A stretch of 64,000 nucleotides of DNA from Deinandra increscens subsp. villosa (taxonomy: Eukaryota; Streptophyta; Magnoliopsida; Asterales; Asteraceae): the NCBI GenBank assembly GCA_039602395.1, contig JBCNJP010000027.1:39152986-39216985 (forward strand). The letters are read 5' to 3'. The translations under genes were made by a program, and so were the position numbers. The notes beneath the pieces were generated by a model, which made no database searches, was not told the origin of the DNA, and worked only from the letters and a program-made list of their open reading frames with translations. Positions 10,811 to 22,364 of this stretch are shown piece after piece. Position 1 is the first letter of the stretch; each line of letters begins with the position of its first letter.

Positions 10811-12271
10811 TTGACTAATTTCATTCCATGATAATCTTCCATCTTTGTTTTTTTATTTCCTTGAAGAGGCTCTCAATGCAAAAGACTATGAGGAGAGTTA
10901 GTGATCTTTCGTTTACAAGTATAATCATGTGTCTACACTTGTGCAGCCCACAAACACTTGTATGTGCTTTAAAATTATCTTATTATATCTCTAGCAAACC
11001 ATTATGTTTCATCAGATTCCTCCCGAGTTTGATCTTGCTAGCACATTGCAGCTGTATTTAATGGGAAATAAGTCCAATCTACCAACATTGAGAGGAGGAA
11101 AAACAATTAGGAGGAGTTCGTAAAGGGCATAACAAGTCCAACCCAAAAGTTAGTGTTGGTAGATAGGGCCTGAATATATGGCTTTTTATAATTCTATGGT
11201 GATATTTTTTTATTTGTTTTTAATTGAACATTATATAGTGTCCATCTGATTACATATGGCCTCTTAACTCAGTTTTAACTTTTAACCCCTACAATATGTT
11301 GTTTGGTCATGAGTATTGTTTTGAATTGACGCTATACTTCCAAGTGTTCAAATATATTGTTAAAAGTTTCGATCCAAGGGTTAAACCATACAATAGATGG
11401 CCAACGCAGTCCTTGATTACCATTTCTTTATTGTCAGAAACATAATCACTTAAAGATGTGTCATGAGAAAGTACACTTCCTATGTCACTTCACAAGAGAG
11501 CAAGGACAAGCACTCCGATTATGTGGAACACTTGAAGAAATGCTAAGCAATAAACAAAGTTCATTATCCGTTTTATTTATTTTACACTATTATACAATAT
11601 AAATATAAGATTGCTACTCCTTTACATTAAACTTTGGTAGACTGTTAATAGTTGCTTCATTTTCTTTAAAGGAGTTTTAAAAGAAATCATACTTTTTGTC
11701 ATCATAAGTGAAGAAATAAAATTAGTGACTAATAAGATCAAAGTTTAGTATGTATTTAGGATCTTTGGTTCCATGATATTCACATTTTACTCAAAAGTTT
11801 AGAAACTGACAACTGAAATTGAAATTCTAAGCCGAAAAAACCAAAACATCGAACCCGAAACCGAATAAAATAAAACAGATGGATTGTAAAAACAAAAAAA
11901 ATTTAAAGTTTCGGGTTCACAGTTTGGACTCTCTTCATGATAAAGGTTCAAGGTTTGAATTTAGGTTCACTGTTATGTCATAGTTCTCAGTCCCGTTACC
12001 AACTGTTTATTGGTTCATGACCGTAAACATATGTTCCTGTGCTTGTTAATTATCTAGCCGTTTAAACACATGAGTTTTTAAACAACAAATTAAACTTAAG
12101 TACCGCGTTGGCTCCTTTATACAATACAACCGCGTATTGTTACCGCCAATAAACGCGCATATACCGCATTATAAGTTGACACCGGACCCCATCGCGCTAA
12201 AAAAATGAATACCGCGATGTAAATTGTCGTGCTGCTATAACAAGCGAACAAATGACGAATAACGCCCTATA

Positions 12272-12307
12272 AACTGCCGCCGCCGCAACGCGCGGGTATA
12301 CCCCTAG
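12272..12307 (+). mobile_element. Helitron-type 3' terminus
   Basis: A GC-rich hairpin-forming stretch (CCGCCGCAACGCGCGGG) is followed by TATACCC and CTAG, then a T at 12308. A short hairpin just before CTRR, with T following, is the diagnostic 3' end of plant Helitrons. Only this end is annotated because the matching 5' TC end was not found. Confidence 0.6.
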
Positions 12308-12734
12308 TATTGTTATGTTAAAAAGGTATGAAACCCATATCTAGAGCAAGCGATGTGTACGAAAATAACCAGTTTTAAAACCGACATTGGTTTTTTAACT
12401 GACCAAGAACCTTCTAAGAACCCTTTATCTAGGAACAGCAGTTTTCGTACTCCAGTTCATATATAAAACTTATTTAGGGATTGATCATGTTTGACCAGTG
12501 GTCCAAAACTGTTTTTTTTTTTTTTTTTTTTACAGCTTAAAACCTCGAACCATTTTTTTGTTTATATTTCGTTTAAGAGTATATATAAAATATTGAATTA
12601 TTAACTTGTAGTTTTAGTAACCTTTTTATTTTATAATTATAATTTAAATAGGAATGTCTGTCGCACGTCATCACATTTCTATTTCACATACTCGACGATC
12701 ATCTGACTTTTATAGAACATTTAAACATTATGGG

Positions 12735-13632
12735 TGTTGGGTTCGGTGTAGCCTCGACCCGTATGGGTTTAGGCTTGACGGTCGCTATGTGCCTCGACCC
12801 GAAATGGGTTTGGGCCGGTTTGAAGATTGAAGGGTTGTGTGGGCCGGCCACCTACACAACTTTAGTGGCCCGTTTTATTTTTCTTGTTTATCCTGTTGAG
12901 AAAGAAAAAGTGATGTAACCCTAGACTAGCCTCCCTATATATTTCATAATCCTGTACTTGTAATCTTGCTGCTCATATCAATAAAAAAGAAACCCTGTTC
13001 GTTGCCCGTGAATGTAGGTCATACACTGTGACCGAACCACGTTAAAATCATTGTCTTCAACCGTTCGATTATATATTGTTTGTGTCGTGAAAGTTGTTTG
13101 CGCCTCCTGCCGTCAGCGATTTGTAAGTTTGATCCATATCTATATTGATAATATAATTGTGTTGCAATATGTTTTGGTGGTCTGTGGCTTCTCCACGTCA
13201 GTTAGTAGCAAAGCAGAATTGCATTCAAATGGTTTGCAATAATTAATTGAATTCTTGTGACGATTATTGCATCGTGATTTCGTTCGTTCCCGATCAGAAG
13301 TATATTCGGAGGTAACATTCTGGTCCATGTTATTGAATAATAATAACATTGTTTATTATCAATCGTTTGATCATCGGATAGGTTGCCAATATTGCTTATC
13401 TGTTGTCGATTGTGGTTTTGATTGTTCAAGTTCTTGATAATATTGTTACCATATTAGTCGGTCATTTATTCCGTTGCGTTTGGTTACTCGTTTATATTTC
13501 TCTATTATAATCTTTGTTTTAGAAGTCGATTAGATCTACTGTTAAGTTCTTAAGGCCCGTGTCGTAGTAGTGTATCGATTTTTGTGCCCTTACCGTATCC
13601 TCGGGTCAGCCGCGTACACGTAATACCTAACA
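12735..13632 (+). mobile_element. 5' LTR of Ty1/copia element
   Basis: The 898-bp direct repeat starts TGTTGGGTTCGG and ends in CTAACA, matching the second LTR from 17755 at roughly 98% by eye. It is followed after two bases by a primer-binding site. The end of its U5 is identical to the end of the second LTR. Confidence 0.95.
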
Positions 13633-13634
13633 AG

Positions 13635-13646
13635 TGGTATCAGAGC
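13635..13646 (+). promoter_or_regulatory. Primer-binding site (initiator tRNA-Met type)
   Basis: TGGTATCAGAGC is the complement of the 3' end of initiator tRNA-Met, the usual minus-strand primer of plant Ty1/copia elements. It starts two bases after the LTR. Confidence 0.95.
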
Positions 13647-13680
13647 TAGTGTTGGCTCTCATCCTTTGATCCCCGGTATT

Positions 13681-16600
13681 ATGGCTGATGAGGGTAAAAC
13701 AAAGATTGAGAAATTCGATGGAACCGACTTTGGATGGTGGAAGATGCAAATTGAAGATTTGCTATGTCGAAAGGACTTGGATGCGACATTGACTGGAAAG
13801 AAACCGGAGAAGACATCAGATGCAGATTGGGCTGCGTTGGATAGAAAGGCTGTGGCGGCCATCCGACTCTCGTTGTCTAAAAATGTTGCTCTAAATATAT
13901 TGAAGCAGACGACAGCCAAAGGCATCATGGAGGCGCTGTCGAACATGTACGAGAAGCCATCTGCTGCTAACAAGGTGTTTCTAATTCGGGAGCTCGTTAA
14001 CACGAGGATGAAAGAGGGAGGATTTGTTATTAATCATATCAACAACTTCAACACTATTCTATCCCGTTTGGTGTCCGTTGACATCAAATTTGAAGATGAA
14101 GTTCAAGCCTTATTGCTGTTATCCTCGTTGCCTGATAGTTGGTCAGGGACTATCACAGCAGTTAGTAGCTCGTCTGGAACTACTAAGCTATCTTTTGAAG
14201 GAGTCCGCGACTTGATTTTAGGAGAGGATGTTAGGAGGAGGGGCTCAGGTGAGTCTTCCAGTTCCTTGTTAAGCACTGAAGGTAGAGGAAGAAGGAGTGA
14301 TAGGGGAGGTAACAGAGGCAGATCAAAATCTAGAAAGAGGAGCAAGTCAAGACCAAGAAAAGAAATCACTTGCTGGAACTGCAGTGAGAAAGGGCACTTC
14401 AGAAGGCAATGCCCTAAACCACAAACATCCAAAGAGAAGAAGGAAGTGAATGCTGCTACAGTTGTTTCAGATGATGAAACACTTATCTACTGTGTTGAGG
14501 ACACTGTCGAGTCTTGGATCATGGACTCTGGAGCTTCTTTCCATGCTACGTTCAGCACAAAGAAGATGAAGAACCTCAGAACAGGTAACTTTGGAAAAGT
14601 TCGTTTAGCAGAGGATCAGGCTCTTGATATTACCGCGATGGGTGATATTGATTTAAAGACTTCCTTAGGAACTACATGGACACTGAAAGATGTTAGAGTT
14701 ATTCCTAGATTGAAGAGGATGCTTATCTCAATTGGTAAGTTAGATGATCTGGGTTATGATGTCACATTCGGCAAAGGACAATGGAAGGTCACGAAGGGTA
14801 ATTTGGTTGTTTCTCGTGGTAAGAAGATGGGTACTTTGTACATGGTTGAGGTACCGGCTGATGAGGTTAATTCAGTGGCATGTGAGCCGAGTCCATCAAG
14901 TTTATGGCATCAACGACTCGGTCACATGACTGAGAAAGGCTTGAAGATACTGGCTGAGAAAGGAAAATTTCCTAATTTGAAAAAGGTGGAACTCGATACA
15001 GGGTTTTGTGAACCTTGTGTGTTTGGCAAGAAGAAGCGTGTCACCTTCTTAAAATCTGGAAAGACACTTAAAGCTGAGAAGCTTGAGCTGGTTCACACTG
15101 ATGTGTTTGGACCGACGCCAGTATCATCATTGGGTGGCTCCAACTACTATGTCACTTTCATTGATGATGCTACACGGAAGCTTTGGGTATATTTTCTCAA
15201 AAACAAGTTCGAAGTATTCGATGTTTTCAAGAAACGGAAAGCAGCTGTGGAGTTGGAAACGAATCTGAAAGTGAAGTGTTTAAAGTCTGACAATGGCGGG
15301 GAGTACATCAGCAAGGAATTTACTAACTACTGTGCTGAGAGAGGTATAAAGATGATCAATACTGTTCCTGGTACGCCACAACAGAATGGAGTCGCAGAAA
15401 GAATAAACAGAACACTGAATGAGAGAGCTAGAGCTATGAGGTTAAATGCAGGTCTTCCAAAGACCTTCTGGGCTGATGCAGTTAACACTGCTGCTTACCT
15501 TATAAATAGAGGACCCTCAGTCCCTCTTGGCTTTAGACTTCCAGAGGAGGTTTGGACTGGAAGGGAGGTTACTCTCAAACACCTCAGAGTATTTGGATGT
15601 GATGCCTACATCGGTGTGAAAGACTTTGAGAGGGACAAGCTTGACCCTAAAGCAAAGAAGTGTACTTTCATTGGCTATGGAGATGAGAAGATGGGTTATA
15701 GGCTCTGGGATCCAGAGGCTAAGAAAGTATGCAGGACTCGTGATCCTGTCTTTAATGAAGCAGGCCTTTATAAAGATAGAAAGTCTACCACACAGGGAAC
15801 CGATAAAGAACATGTTGAGTTTGAAGAGACAAGCCAGAAGAATAAGAGTCAAAGTCCAGAAGAAGAAAATGTAGAAGACGATGAACAGGGATATCAAGAG
15901 TTCTTTGACAGTGGGAGTTCAGAGCACACTACTGAACAGTCCCCACCGGAATCTGAAGAAGATGAACAAGAACCTGTTACACCTCAGCAAAAGCTTAGGA
16001 GGTCTACTAGAGAGAGAAAACCTACTCAGAGATATTCCCCTTCTACCAATTTTCTTTTACTCACAGATAATGGTGAACCACAAAGTTATTCTGAAGCAAT
16101 TGGTTTGAAAGACTCGTCTCAGTGGGAGCAAGCAATGAAGGAAGAAATGAACTCGCTAATCAAGAACAAGACATGGGTTCTTACGAAGCTTCCAGCCGGG
16201 AAGAAAGCTCTTCAGAATAGATGGTTATTCAGGATCAAGGACGAAAGTGATGGAACAAAGAGATACAAAGCACGATTGGTAGTTAAAGGGTTCCAACAAA
16301 AGCATGGGGTCGACTACAGTGAAATATTTTCCCCTGTGGTGAAAATGACTACAGTCAGACTGGTGCTTAGTATTGTGGCTGCAGAAAACTTGCATCTGGA
16401 GCAGCTAGATGTGAAGACCGCTTTCCTACATGGTGATCTTGAAGAAGAAATATACATGGCACAACCAGAGGGTTTTCAGAAAGCTGGTAAAGAAAACTTG
16501 GTGTGTAAGTTACAGAAGAGTCTTTATGGTTTGAAACAGGCGCCCAGGCAGTGGTATATCAAGTTTGATGATTTCATGGGCAGAAATGGATATAGAAGAT

Positions 16601-17631
16601 GTGAGATGGACCACTGCTGCTATCTCAAGAGATTCGCTAATTCCTACATCATTCTACTGCTATACGTAGATGATATGCTGATTGCCGGATCAGACATGTC
16701 AGAAATTCAGAAGTTGAAAAGACAGATGTCTGACGAATTTGAAATGAAGGATTTGGGTCCTGCCAAGCAGATTCTTGGCATGAGCATCACCAGAAACAAG
16801 AAGGACGGTTCTCTAATTTTATCCCAAGAAAAATACATCGGGAAGATACTAGAGAAGTTCAACATGAGCAATGAGAATACCAAAACTAGAAGTACACCTA
16901 TGGGTAGTCATATTAAACTTTCTAAGGATCAGTCTCCTAGTACTAAGGAGGACAAAGCAGAGATGGCAAAGATTCCTTATGCCTCGGCAGTAGGCAGTCT
17001 TATGTATGCGATGGTGTGCACAAGACCTGATATTGCTCACGCAGTGGGAGTTGTTAGCAGGTTCATGTCAAATCCAGGGAAAGCACATTGGGAAGCAGTC
17101 AAGTAGTTGCTTAGGTACCTAAAGGGAACTTCGAAGATGGCTTTACATTTCAGGGGTAAAGATGCGATTCTTAAGGGGTATTCCGATGCGGATCTGGTTG
17201 GATGTAAAGATACATACAAGAGTACTACTGGGTATGTGTTCACTATGGGGGATACTGCAATCTGTTGGATGTCTAGACTTCAGAAGAGTGTGTCACTATC
17301 AACCACCGAAGCTGAGTATATGGCAGCTGCTGAAGCTAGTAAGGAGCTAGTTTGGTTGAGGACTTTCTTAGAGGAGTTGAACATGAAACAAACAGATTAT
17401 CCGTTGTACTGCGATAATGAAAGTGCTGTTAAATTGGCAAAGAATCCTGTGTATCATGGGAAGACAAAGCACATTCATATGCGTTATCATTTCATCCGGG
17501 GTTTGATCAGTGATGTGACTATTCAGTTGAATAACATCAAAGGGGACAGGAATCCGGCGGATATGTTTACCAAAGCTGTGGCTTTGGAAAAACTGAAGCT
17601 CTGTGTAGCTTCAGTTGGCCTCCAGGAATAA
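13681..17631 (+). pseudogene. Ty1/copia Gag-Pol polyprotein, one amber codon
   Basis: One frame of 1316 codons runs from MADEGKTKIEKFDG to a TAA, broken only by TAG at 17104-17106 (codon 1142). Order: Gag; CCHC knuckle CWNCSEKGHFRRQC from residue 231; protease with DSGA at about 282; integrase with its HHCC finger (WHQRLGH, CEPCVFGKK) and catalytic blocks HTDVFGP, KSDNGGEY and PQQNGVAERINRT; reverse transcriptase with QLDVKTAFLHGD and YVDDML; RNase H with TEAEYMAAAEASKE downstream of the stop. The stop falls in the segment joining reverse transcriptase and RNase H, so RNase H would be lost without readthrough. Every other catalytic block looks intact, suggesting recent inactivation. The order integrase then reverse transcriptase defines copia. 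Confidence 0.95.
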
Positions 17632-17754
17632 TGTTGAGGAGGCGTGACGAACAGGTGGAAGAAAATGAAATCACATTGAAGACTAAAGATTACTGTTGTA
17701 CAGGTATATACAGGTGGAGCATGTGAAGACGTTCCGAGGCTCCAAGTGGGAGAT

Positions 17755-19388
17755 TGTTGGGTTCGGTGTAGCCTCGACCCGTATGGGTTTAGGCTTGACG
17801 GTCGCTATGTGCCTCGACCCGAAATGGGTTTGGGCCGGTTTGAAGATTGAAGGGTTGTGTGGGCCGGCCACCTACACAACTTTAGTGGCCCATGTTTATT
17901 TTTCTTGTTTAACTTGTTGAGAAAGAAAAAGTGATTGTAACCCTAGACTAGCCTCCCTATATATTTCATAATCCTGTACTTGTAATCTTGCTGCTCATAT
18001 CAATAAAAAAGAAACCCTGTTCGTTGCCCGTGGACGTAGGTCATACACTGTGACCGAACCACGTTAAAATCATTGTCTTCAACCGTTCGATTATATATTG
18101 TTTGTGTCGTGAAAGTTGTTTGCGCCTCCTGGCGTCAGCGATTTGTAAGTTTGATCCATATCTATATCTTTCATTCTAATAAAGCAATAAAAAAGTGTCC
18201 ACATGTCACTTTACTAGGGTGTCCACATCATCCTCCACCTCAACAATCCACTTGTCAACACCACATTTAATTTCAATTTTTTTTCATTTAAGAATTCAAA
18301 ATTTCCAAATTTAATATTTCAACTTTCTAAATCTAAAATTTAACATTACATTTAACTAAAATTAGTTATGAATTTGTATTAATATTTATTACTTATATAT
18401 TTACATAAGTTATTTATTAACTAACTTACCATATTTATATAAATTGTTTGAATTTTCTAATTTTAAGAGATGTAACATTCAAAATTTTAATTTGTAACAA
18501 TAGTTACTAATATGTATTGATTTAAATATTATATATTAGGGTGGTTGATTTATTCAATTAAAATATTAAAATGTCAAACACTTTTTTATATTTTATATTC
18601 TGAAAAGTAACTTTAAAGAGTTCAATTATCATCTTCAACATTTTTCTAATTATCTTTTAACATTTTCTGAATTCAAGTATTCCTAAATAATAATAATTCT
18701 TTATTATTGTAATTCTCAACACCACTTTAAAGTAAACCATTAAGCAATTTATTTTATACGAAATACTCTAATTTGCTATAAATGTACATTTAACTTAACT
18801 ATTATAAAATAACTATTTAAATCTCATATCAATTTTTATTTTATTATACTTATCTCATTATTATAAATATTTATTCAACCCGTGTAATACACGGGTTACT
18901 AACCTAGTTAATAATATAATTGTGTTGTAATTTGTTTTGGTGGTCTTGGCTTCTCCACGTCAGTTAGTAGCAAAGGAGAATTGCATTCAAATGGTTTGCA
19001 ATAATTAATTGAATTCTTGTGACGATTATTGCATCGTGATTTCGTTCGTTCCCGATCAGAAGTATATTCGGAGGTAACATTCTGTCCATGTTATTGAATA
19101 ATAATAACATTGTTTATTATCAATCGTTGATCATCGGATATTGAATATTGCTTATCTGTTGTCGATTGTGGTTTTGATTGTTCAAATTCTTGATAATATT
19201 GTCACCATATTAGTCGGTCATTTATTCCGTTGCGTTTGGTTACTCGTTTATATTTCTCTATTATAATCTTTGTTTTAGAAGTCGATTAGATCTACTGTTA
19301 AGTTCTTAAGGCCCGTGTCGTAGTAGTGTATCGATTTTTGTGCCCTTACCGTATCCTCGGGTCAGCCGCGTACACGTAATACCTAACA
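17755..19388 (+). mobile_element. Second copia LTR, interrupted by a Helitron
   Basis: The LTR resumes TGTTGGGTTCGG directly after a purine tract (AAGTGGGAGA) that could prime plus-strand synthesis. It matches the first LTR to 18166, is interrupted to 18907, then continues to CTAACA at 19388. It differs from the first LTR at scattered positions up to about 19200 and appears identical beyond that. Confidence 0.93.
18167..18907 (+). mobile_element. Non-autonomous Helitron, 741 bp
   Basis: The insertion starts TCTTTCATTC after an A and ends CTAG before a T. Comparison with the uninterrupted first LTR shows precise insertion between A and T without target duplication, the Helitron signature. A perfect hairpin, CCCGTGT-AAT-ACACGGG (18879-18895), lies eight bases before the CTAG end. 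The body is AT-rich and has no coding potential, so replication would depend on a RepHel protein encoded elsewhere. Confidence 0.92.
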
Positions 19389-19390
19389 AG

Positions 19391-19402
19391 TGGTATCAGA
19401 GC
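19391..19402 (+). promoter_or_regulatory. Second primer-binding site
   Basis: TGGTATCAGAGC again follows the LTR after two bases. Its presence downstream of the second LTR shows that a second internal region begins here. Confidence 0.9.
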
Positions 19403-19436
19403 TAGTGTTGGCTCTCATCCTTTGATCCCCGGTATT

Positions 19437-19904
19437 ATGGCTGATGAGGGTAAAACAAAGATTGAGAAATTCGATGGAACCGACTTTGGATGGTGGAAGA
19501 TGCAAATTGAAGATTTGCTATGTCGAAAGGACTTGGATGCGACATTGACTGGAAAGAAACCGGAGAAGACATCAGATGCAGATTGGGCTGCGTTGGATAG
19601 AAAGGCTGTGGCGGCCATCCGACTCTCGTTGTCTAAAAATGTTGCTCTAAATATATTGAAGCAGACGACAGCCAAAGGCATCATGGAGGCGCTGTCGAAC
19701 ATGTACGAGAAGCCATCTGCTGCTAACAAGGTGTTTCTAATTCGGGAGCTCGTTAACACGAGGATGAAAGAGGGAGGATTTGTTATTAATCATATCAACA
19801 ACTTCAACACTATTCTATCCCGTTTGGTGTCCGTTGACATCAAATTTGAAGATGAAGTTCAAGCCTTATTGCTGTTATCCTCGTTGCCTGATAGTTGGTC
19901 AGGG
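19437..19904 (+). pseudogene. Truncated second copia gag copy
   Basis: Starting at MADEGKTK, the 156 codons up to 19904 encode exactly the same residues as 13681-14148, and no nucleotide difference was seen. Similarity stops abruptly at GGTCAGGG; unrelated sequence follows and the frame ends at 19937. This is the start of a second internal region sharing the middle LTR. Confidence 0.93.
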
Positions 19905-20426
19905 TCTAACCTCGAACGACTGTCTAGACCACTGTGAAATTAGAAATGTGATGGTGATTGATAGATAATCTGGGAATAGGACCTATTTAATTTTTTATAG
20001 AATATGAAACTAATTCTTTTAGGGATTCGGGTACTCATACATATACACAATCACGATTTCAGAGAAGTAAACGAGAATTTTACGTGGTTCAGTCAAGACG
20101 AACTAGTCCACGAGCTGTAACAAGGATACTTTATTGCTATGTGTCTCTCTCACTACTCATGGTGAAGAACAACTACAAAAAACATAATAATATATAGAGA
20201 TACAATTAGGGTTCAAGACTTCCTCTAACTTATAAGCCATAATCTTCCACGAAATATGCGGTTAAAACACAAAATCCCTTAACATTAACATTCATGTAGG
20301 CTCTAGACTAATTAATTCACATAAGCCTACAATCAAACTTACCTAAATGACCAAAAAACAGAACAACCCATGTTCATATATACGTAATCACATCTCAACA
20401 ATTCTTATGCACCTTGTGAGGAGCAT
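19905..20426. other. Intergenic, LTR-like fragment
   Basis: No coding region. The stretch near 20080 (TTTACGTGGTTCAGTC) resembles a motif common in LTRs of plant copia elements, but no partner copy is in the window. Part of it may be 3' untranslated sequence of the minus-strand gene that ends at 20427. Confidence 0.35.
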
Positions 20427-20723
20427 CTATTTCCGTACGTTCAGATCGTAATACTCGCATCGGTAATTACCTTGGTCAAAATTCTGCGAGTAGCTAACAG
20501 CATCGTAGCGAAATGTAAGAGGCTTTCGCGATCCATAGATGCTCTTCTTGCTCTCTTGAATCACCTGGTTGATTAGATTCTTCCACTTCCGGCTCAACCG
20601 ATCACAGAATCGGGTGTGTGTGCCGCGGTTGACACGTGTGTACTGCTCGTGAACTGGAACACACGCCGGAGACAGGCAGCTGCCGGAAAAATAAGAGGAT
20701 CTCCGGTGAGGAGTGGTGGCCAT
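20427..20723 (-). CDS. Small uncharacterised plant protein (98 aa)
   Basis: A compact 98-residue frame on the minus strand starts MATTPHRRSSYFSG and ends DLNVRK. The upstream open frame extends beyond this ATG, but the upstream residues look like translated leader. It has a cysteine pair in CLSPACVP (16-23), a basic middle (KWKNLINQVIQESKKSIYG, 47-63) and a conserved-looking tail with PLTFRYDAVSYSQNFDQG (68-85). This kind of tail (YD, S, Y, NFD-G) is familiar from short plant proteins of unknown role, so it is probably a real single-exon host gene. No signal peptide or membrane segment is evident. I do not recognise a function. Confidence 0.6.
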   Translation of the reverse strand: MATTPHRRSSYFSGSCLSPACVPVHEQYTRVNRGTHTRFCDRLSRKWKNLINQVIQESKKSIYGSRKPLTFRYDAVSYSQNFDQGNYRCEYYDLNVRK

Positions 20724-21118
20724 GTTTTCAGGAGAGAAGAGAGATGGCTTGTTTCTTTCGTGAATGGTGATTCCGAAATTAAGAAAGACTTGATTTTGTA
20801 TGGAGGGGCCATTTGGTAATTTTAGCATTAGGGAGGCGTTTGATCCTTTTCTTCAAGATGTATCACGGGCCGGCAAAATTCGTGTTCTGTTTTGATACAT
20901 ACATTTTTTAAAGGTTAAACTCATTATATTTTTAAGTAACATTCTATTTTATTTTGATAGATATTATTATACCAAAGTTATAAGTATTTTGATATACCTA
21001 ATTTCAAAGTTATGAAAACACTGTCCCCATATCTTTAAAATAGTTACCACCACCACATAAGGGTATCGGGTATCGTACATCTCATGCGAAGGAAAAGTAT
21101 TCATGCGTAGGAAAATAA

Positions 21119-21240
21119 TTCTTTAATTTCATTTTTATAATTTAACTAAAAAATATTATATATTTTTTTAAAATTAAATTCTTTATTTTCATTATTATAA
21201 TTTAACTAAAAAATATTATATGTTTTTTTAATTAAATAAT
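21119..21240. repeat. 60-bp AT-rich tandem duplication
   Basis: Two adjacent 60-bp units, from CTTTAATTTCATTTTTATAA and CTTTATTTTCATTATTATAA, share most positions. The surrounding 20830-21430 is AT-rich and has no gene. Confidence 0.75.
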
Positions 21241-21429
21241 ATTTTTTAATACTTTTATCATTATATTTTCTCTCTTTTTCAATCACAACCACTTAAAAAA
21301 AATATAAAGATTTGCAGTGTTTCCTCACATATAGGGATGAAGAGTAATAATTATCTCTCATCCACTTACAACTATATCTCAAATTTTAAGAACTCCACTC
21401 ACCAGAGACGAATACATGTACAACATATT

Positions 21430-21455
21430 GTGTGTGTGTGTGTGGGGGGGGGGGG
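21430..21455 (+). repeat. (GT)n microsatellite running into 12 G
   Basis: A GT dinucleotide run is followed by twelve consecutive G, ending exactly where a putative LTR begins. Confidence 0.85.
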
Positions 21456-21653
21456 TGATACGAAATAATGAGTTGTTACATAGTTCAGGGGCTAGTTTGT
21501 ACGATTGTAATAATTCAGGGTCATAATTGTAAATATCAACTAACTCGTGAAATGTTAGTTGAGGGTATAAGTTGGTTAGAAAACGAATAACAGCTTATGC
21601 GAGTTTTGACCTAAATGTGTTCTTTCTCTCTCTAATTCTTCTTCAATCTATCA
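21456..21653 (+). mobile_element. Putative short 5' LTR
   Basis: A TG...CA-bounded 198-bp stretch from TGATACG to ATCTATCA is followed directly by a primer-binding site (TGGTATCAGAGC at 21655-21666) and then a gag frame. No second LTR copy is present in the window, so the left boundary is provisional. Confidence 0.6.
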
Positions 21654-21720
21654 TTGGTATCAGAGCTTTGCTCTCGATTCCGGCAAATTGGCGTTTCCTG
21701 GCGATTCCGAGTGTTCAATC

Positions 21721-22020
21721 ATGGCGACTAATACTCGTAACCAGGAAATTGACAAGCAATTGCGAGATCATGATCGATCACTGATTCAATTGAACACTTC
21801 AGTTGATGAAATGCGATCATTATTGACGGATTTGGCGAATAGTTTTAAGTTGTTAGCGGCGCAGCGAACATGAGGTTCAGGCGGCGGTGAAGATGGCGGT
21901 CCGAGGTCCAGTTTCAATGGCGATGAGGGTAGTTCGAATTCAATAATCAATAATCGATTCTGTAAGCTGGAATTCCCAAAATTTAATGGCGAAGACGTAT
22001 ATGGATGGGTGTACAGAGTG
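21721..22020 (+). pseudogene. Truncated retroelement gag
   Basis: The frame starts MATNTRNQEIDKQLRDHD and contains a coiled region, a TGA at 21871-21873, and in the same frame KLEFPKFNGEDVYGWVYRV. That K-L-x-F-P-x-F-x-G-x-D-x-x-x-W block is typical of the Gag of plant Ty3/gypsy elements of the chromovirus type. The block breaks off after YRV near 22020. The initiator-Met primer site fits either superfamily. It is disabled by the stop and the truncation. Confidence 0.7.
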
Positions 22021-22039
22021 TTGATTCAGGCCCCCTAAT

Positions 22040-22364
22040 AACACACACAATATACAGTCGCGTTTATGTATGTGAAGATGGAAAGCTCAAATATATGGAA
22101 GAAGATGTGCGAAATTTGCAGTGAAAAGAAAACTTGCTTTTATTTATTAAACTAATCAAAATGGCTTTAAATAGCCTACAAAGTAAAACAAACGTGGAAC
22201 AAATCAAGCTACTGAAATATCTCCTAAAGAAATGGTAAGCAATTTGACCCACGTAAATTCATAAACCCACTTGCACACCATTCAACATATCAACTCCTTA
22301 AAACCCGGTCAATTTAAGACCAAACCCGTTTTATTAAACAAACTACCGAGTGACTCGCAACCGT
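22040..22364 (-). mobile_element. LTR-like sequence, minus orientation
   Basis: Read on the minus strand, this has a TATA-like GGCTATTTAAAGCC, a polyadenylation-like AATAAATAAAAG about 25 bp on, and ends near GTGTGTTATTA followed by GGGGGCC. It interrupts the gag upstream and runs into the assembly gap. The layout resembles an LTR, but no partner is visible. Confidence 0.4.

Larger units (their letters stand above)
7925..12270. other. No intact gene; exon-like pieces in Helitron-like DNA
   Basis: Short exon-like stretches with good splice borders appear, for example a pyrimidine-rich leader followed by ATGCCGACGATTGAG at 8611 and a donor-like GTAAAC. No protein family was recognised in any frame. 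The segment ends at a Helitron-type 3' terminus at 12307, so it may be a Helitron with captured host fragments. The 5' terminus could not be placed. Confidence 0.35.

Noticed and set aside
13659..14432. Minus-strand frames opposite copia gag (and their copy at 19415)
   Set aside because: Shadows of the gag frame; duplicated only because gag is duplicated.
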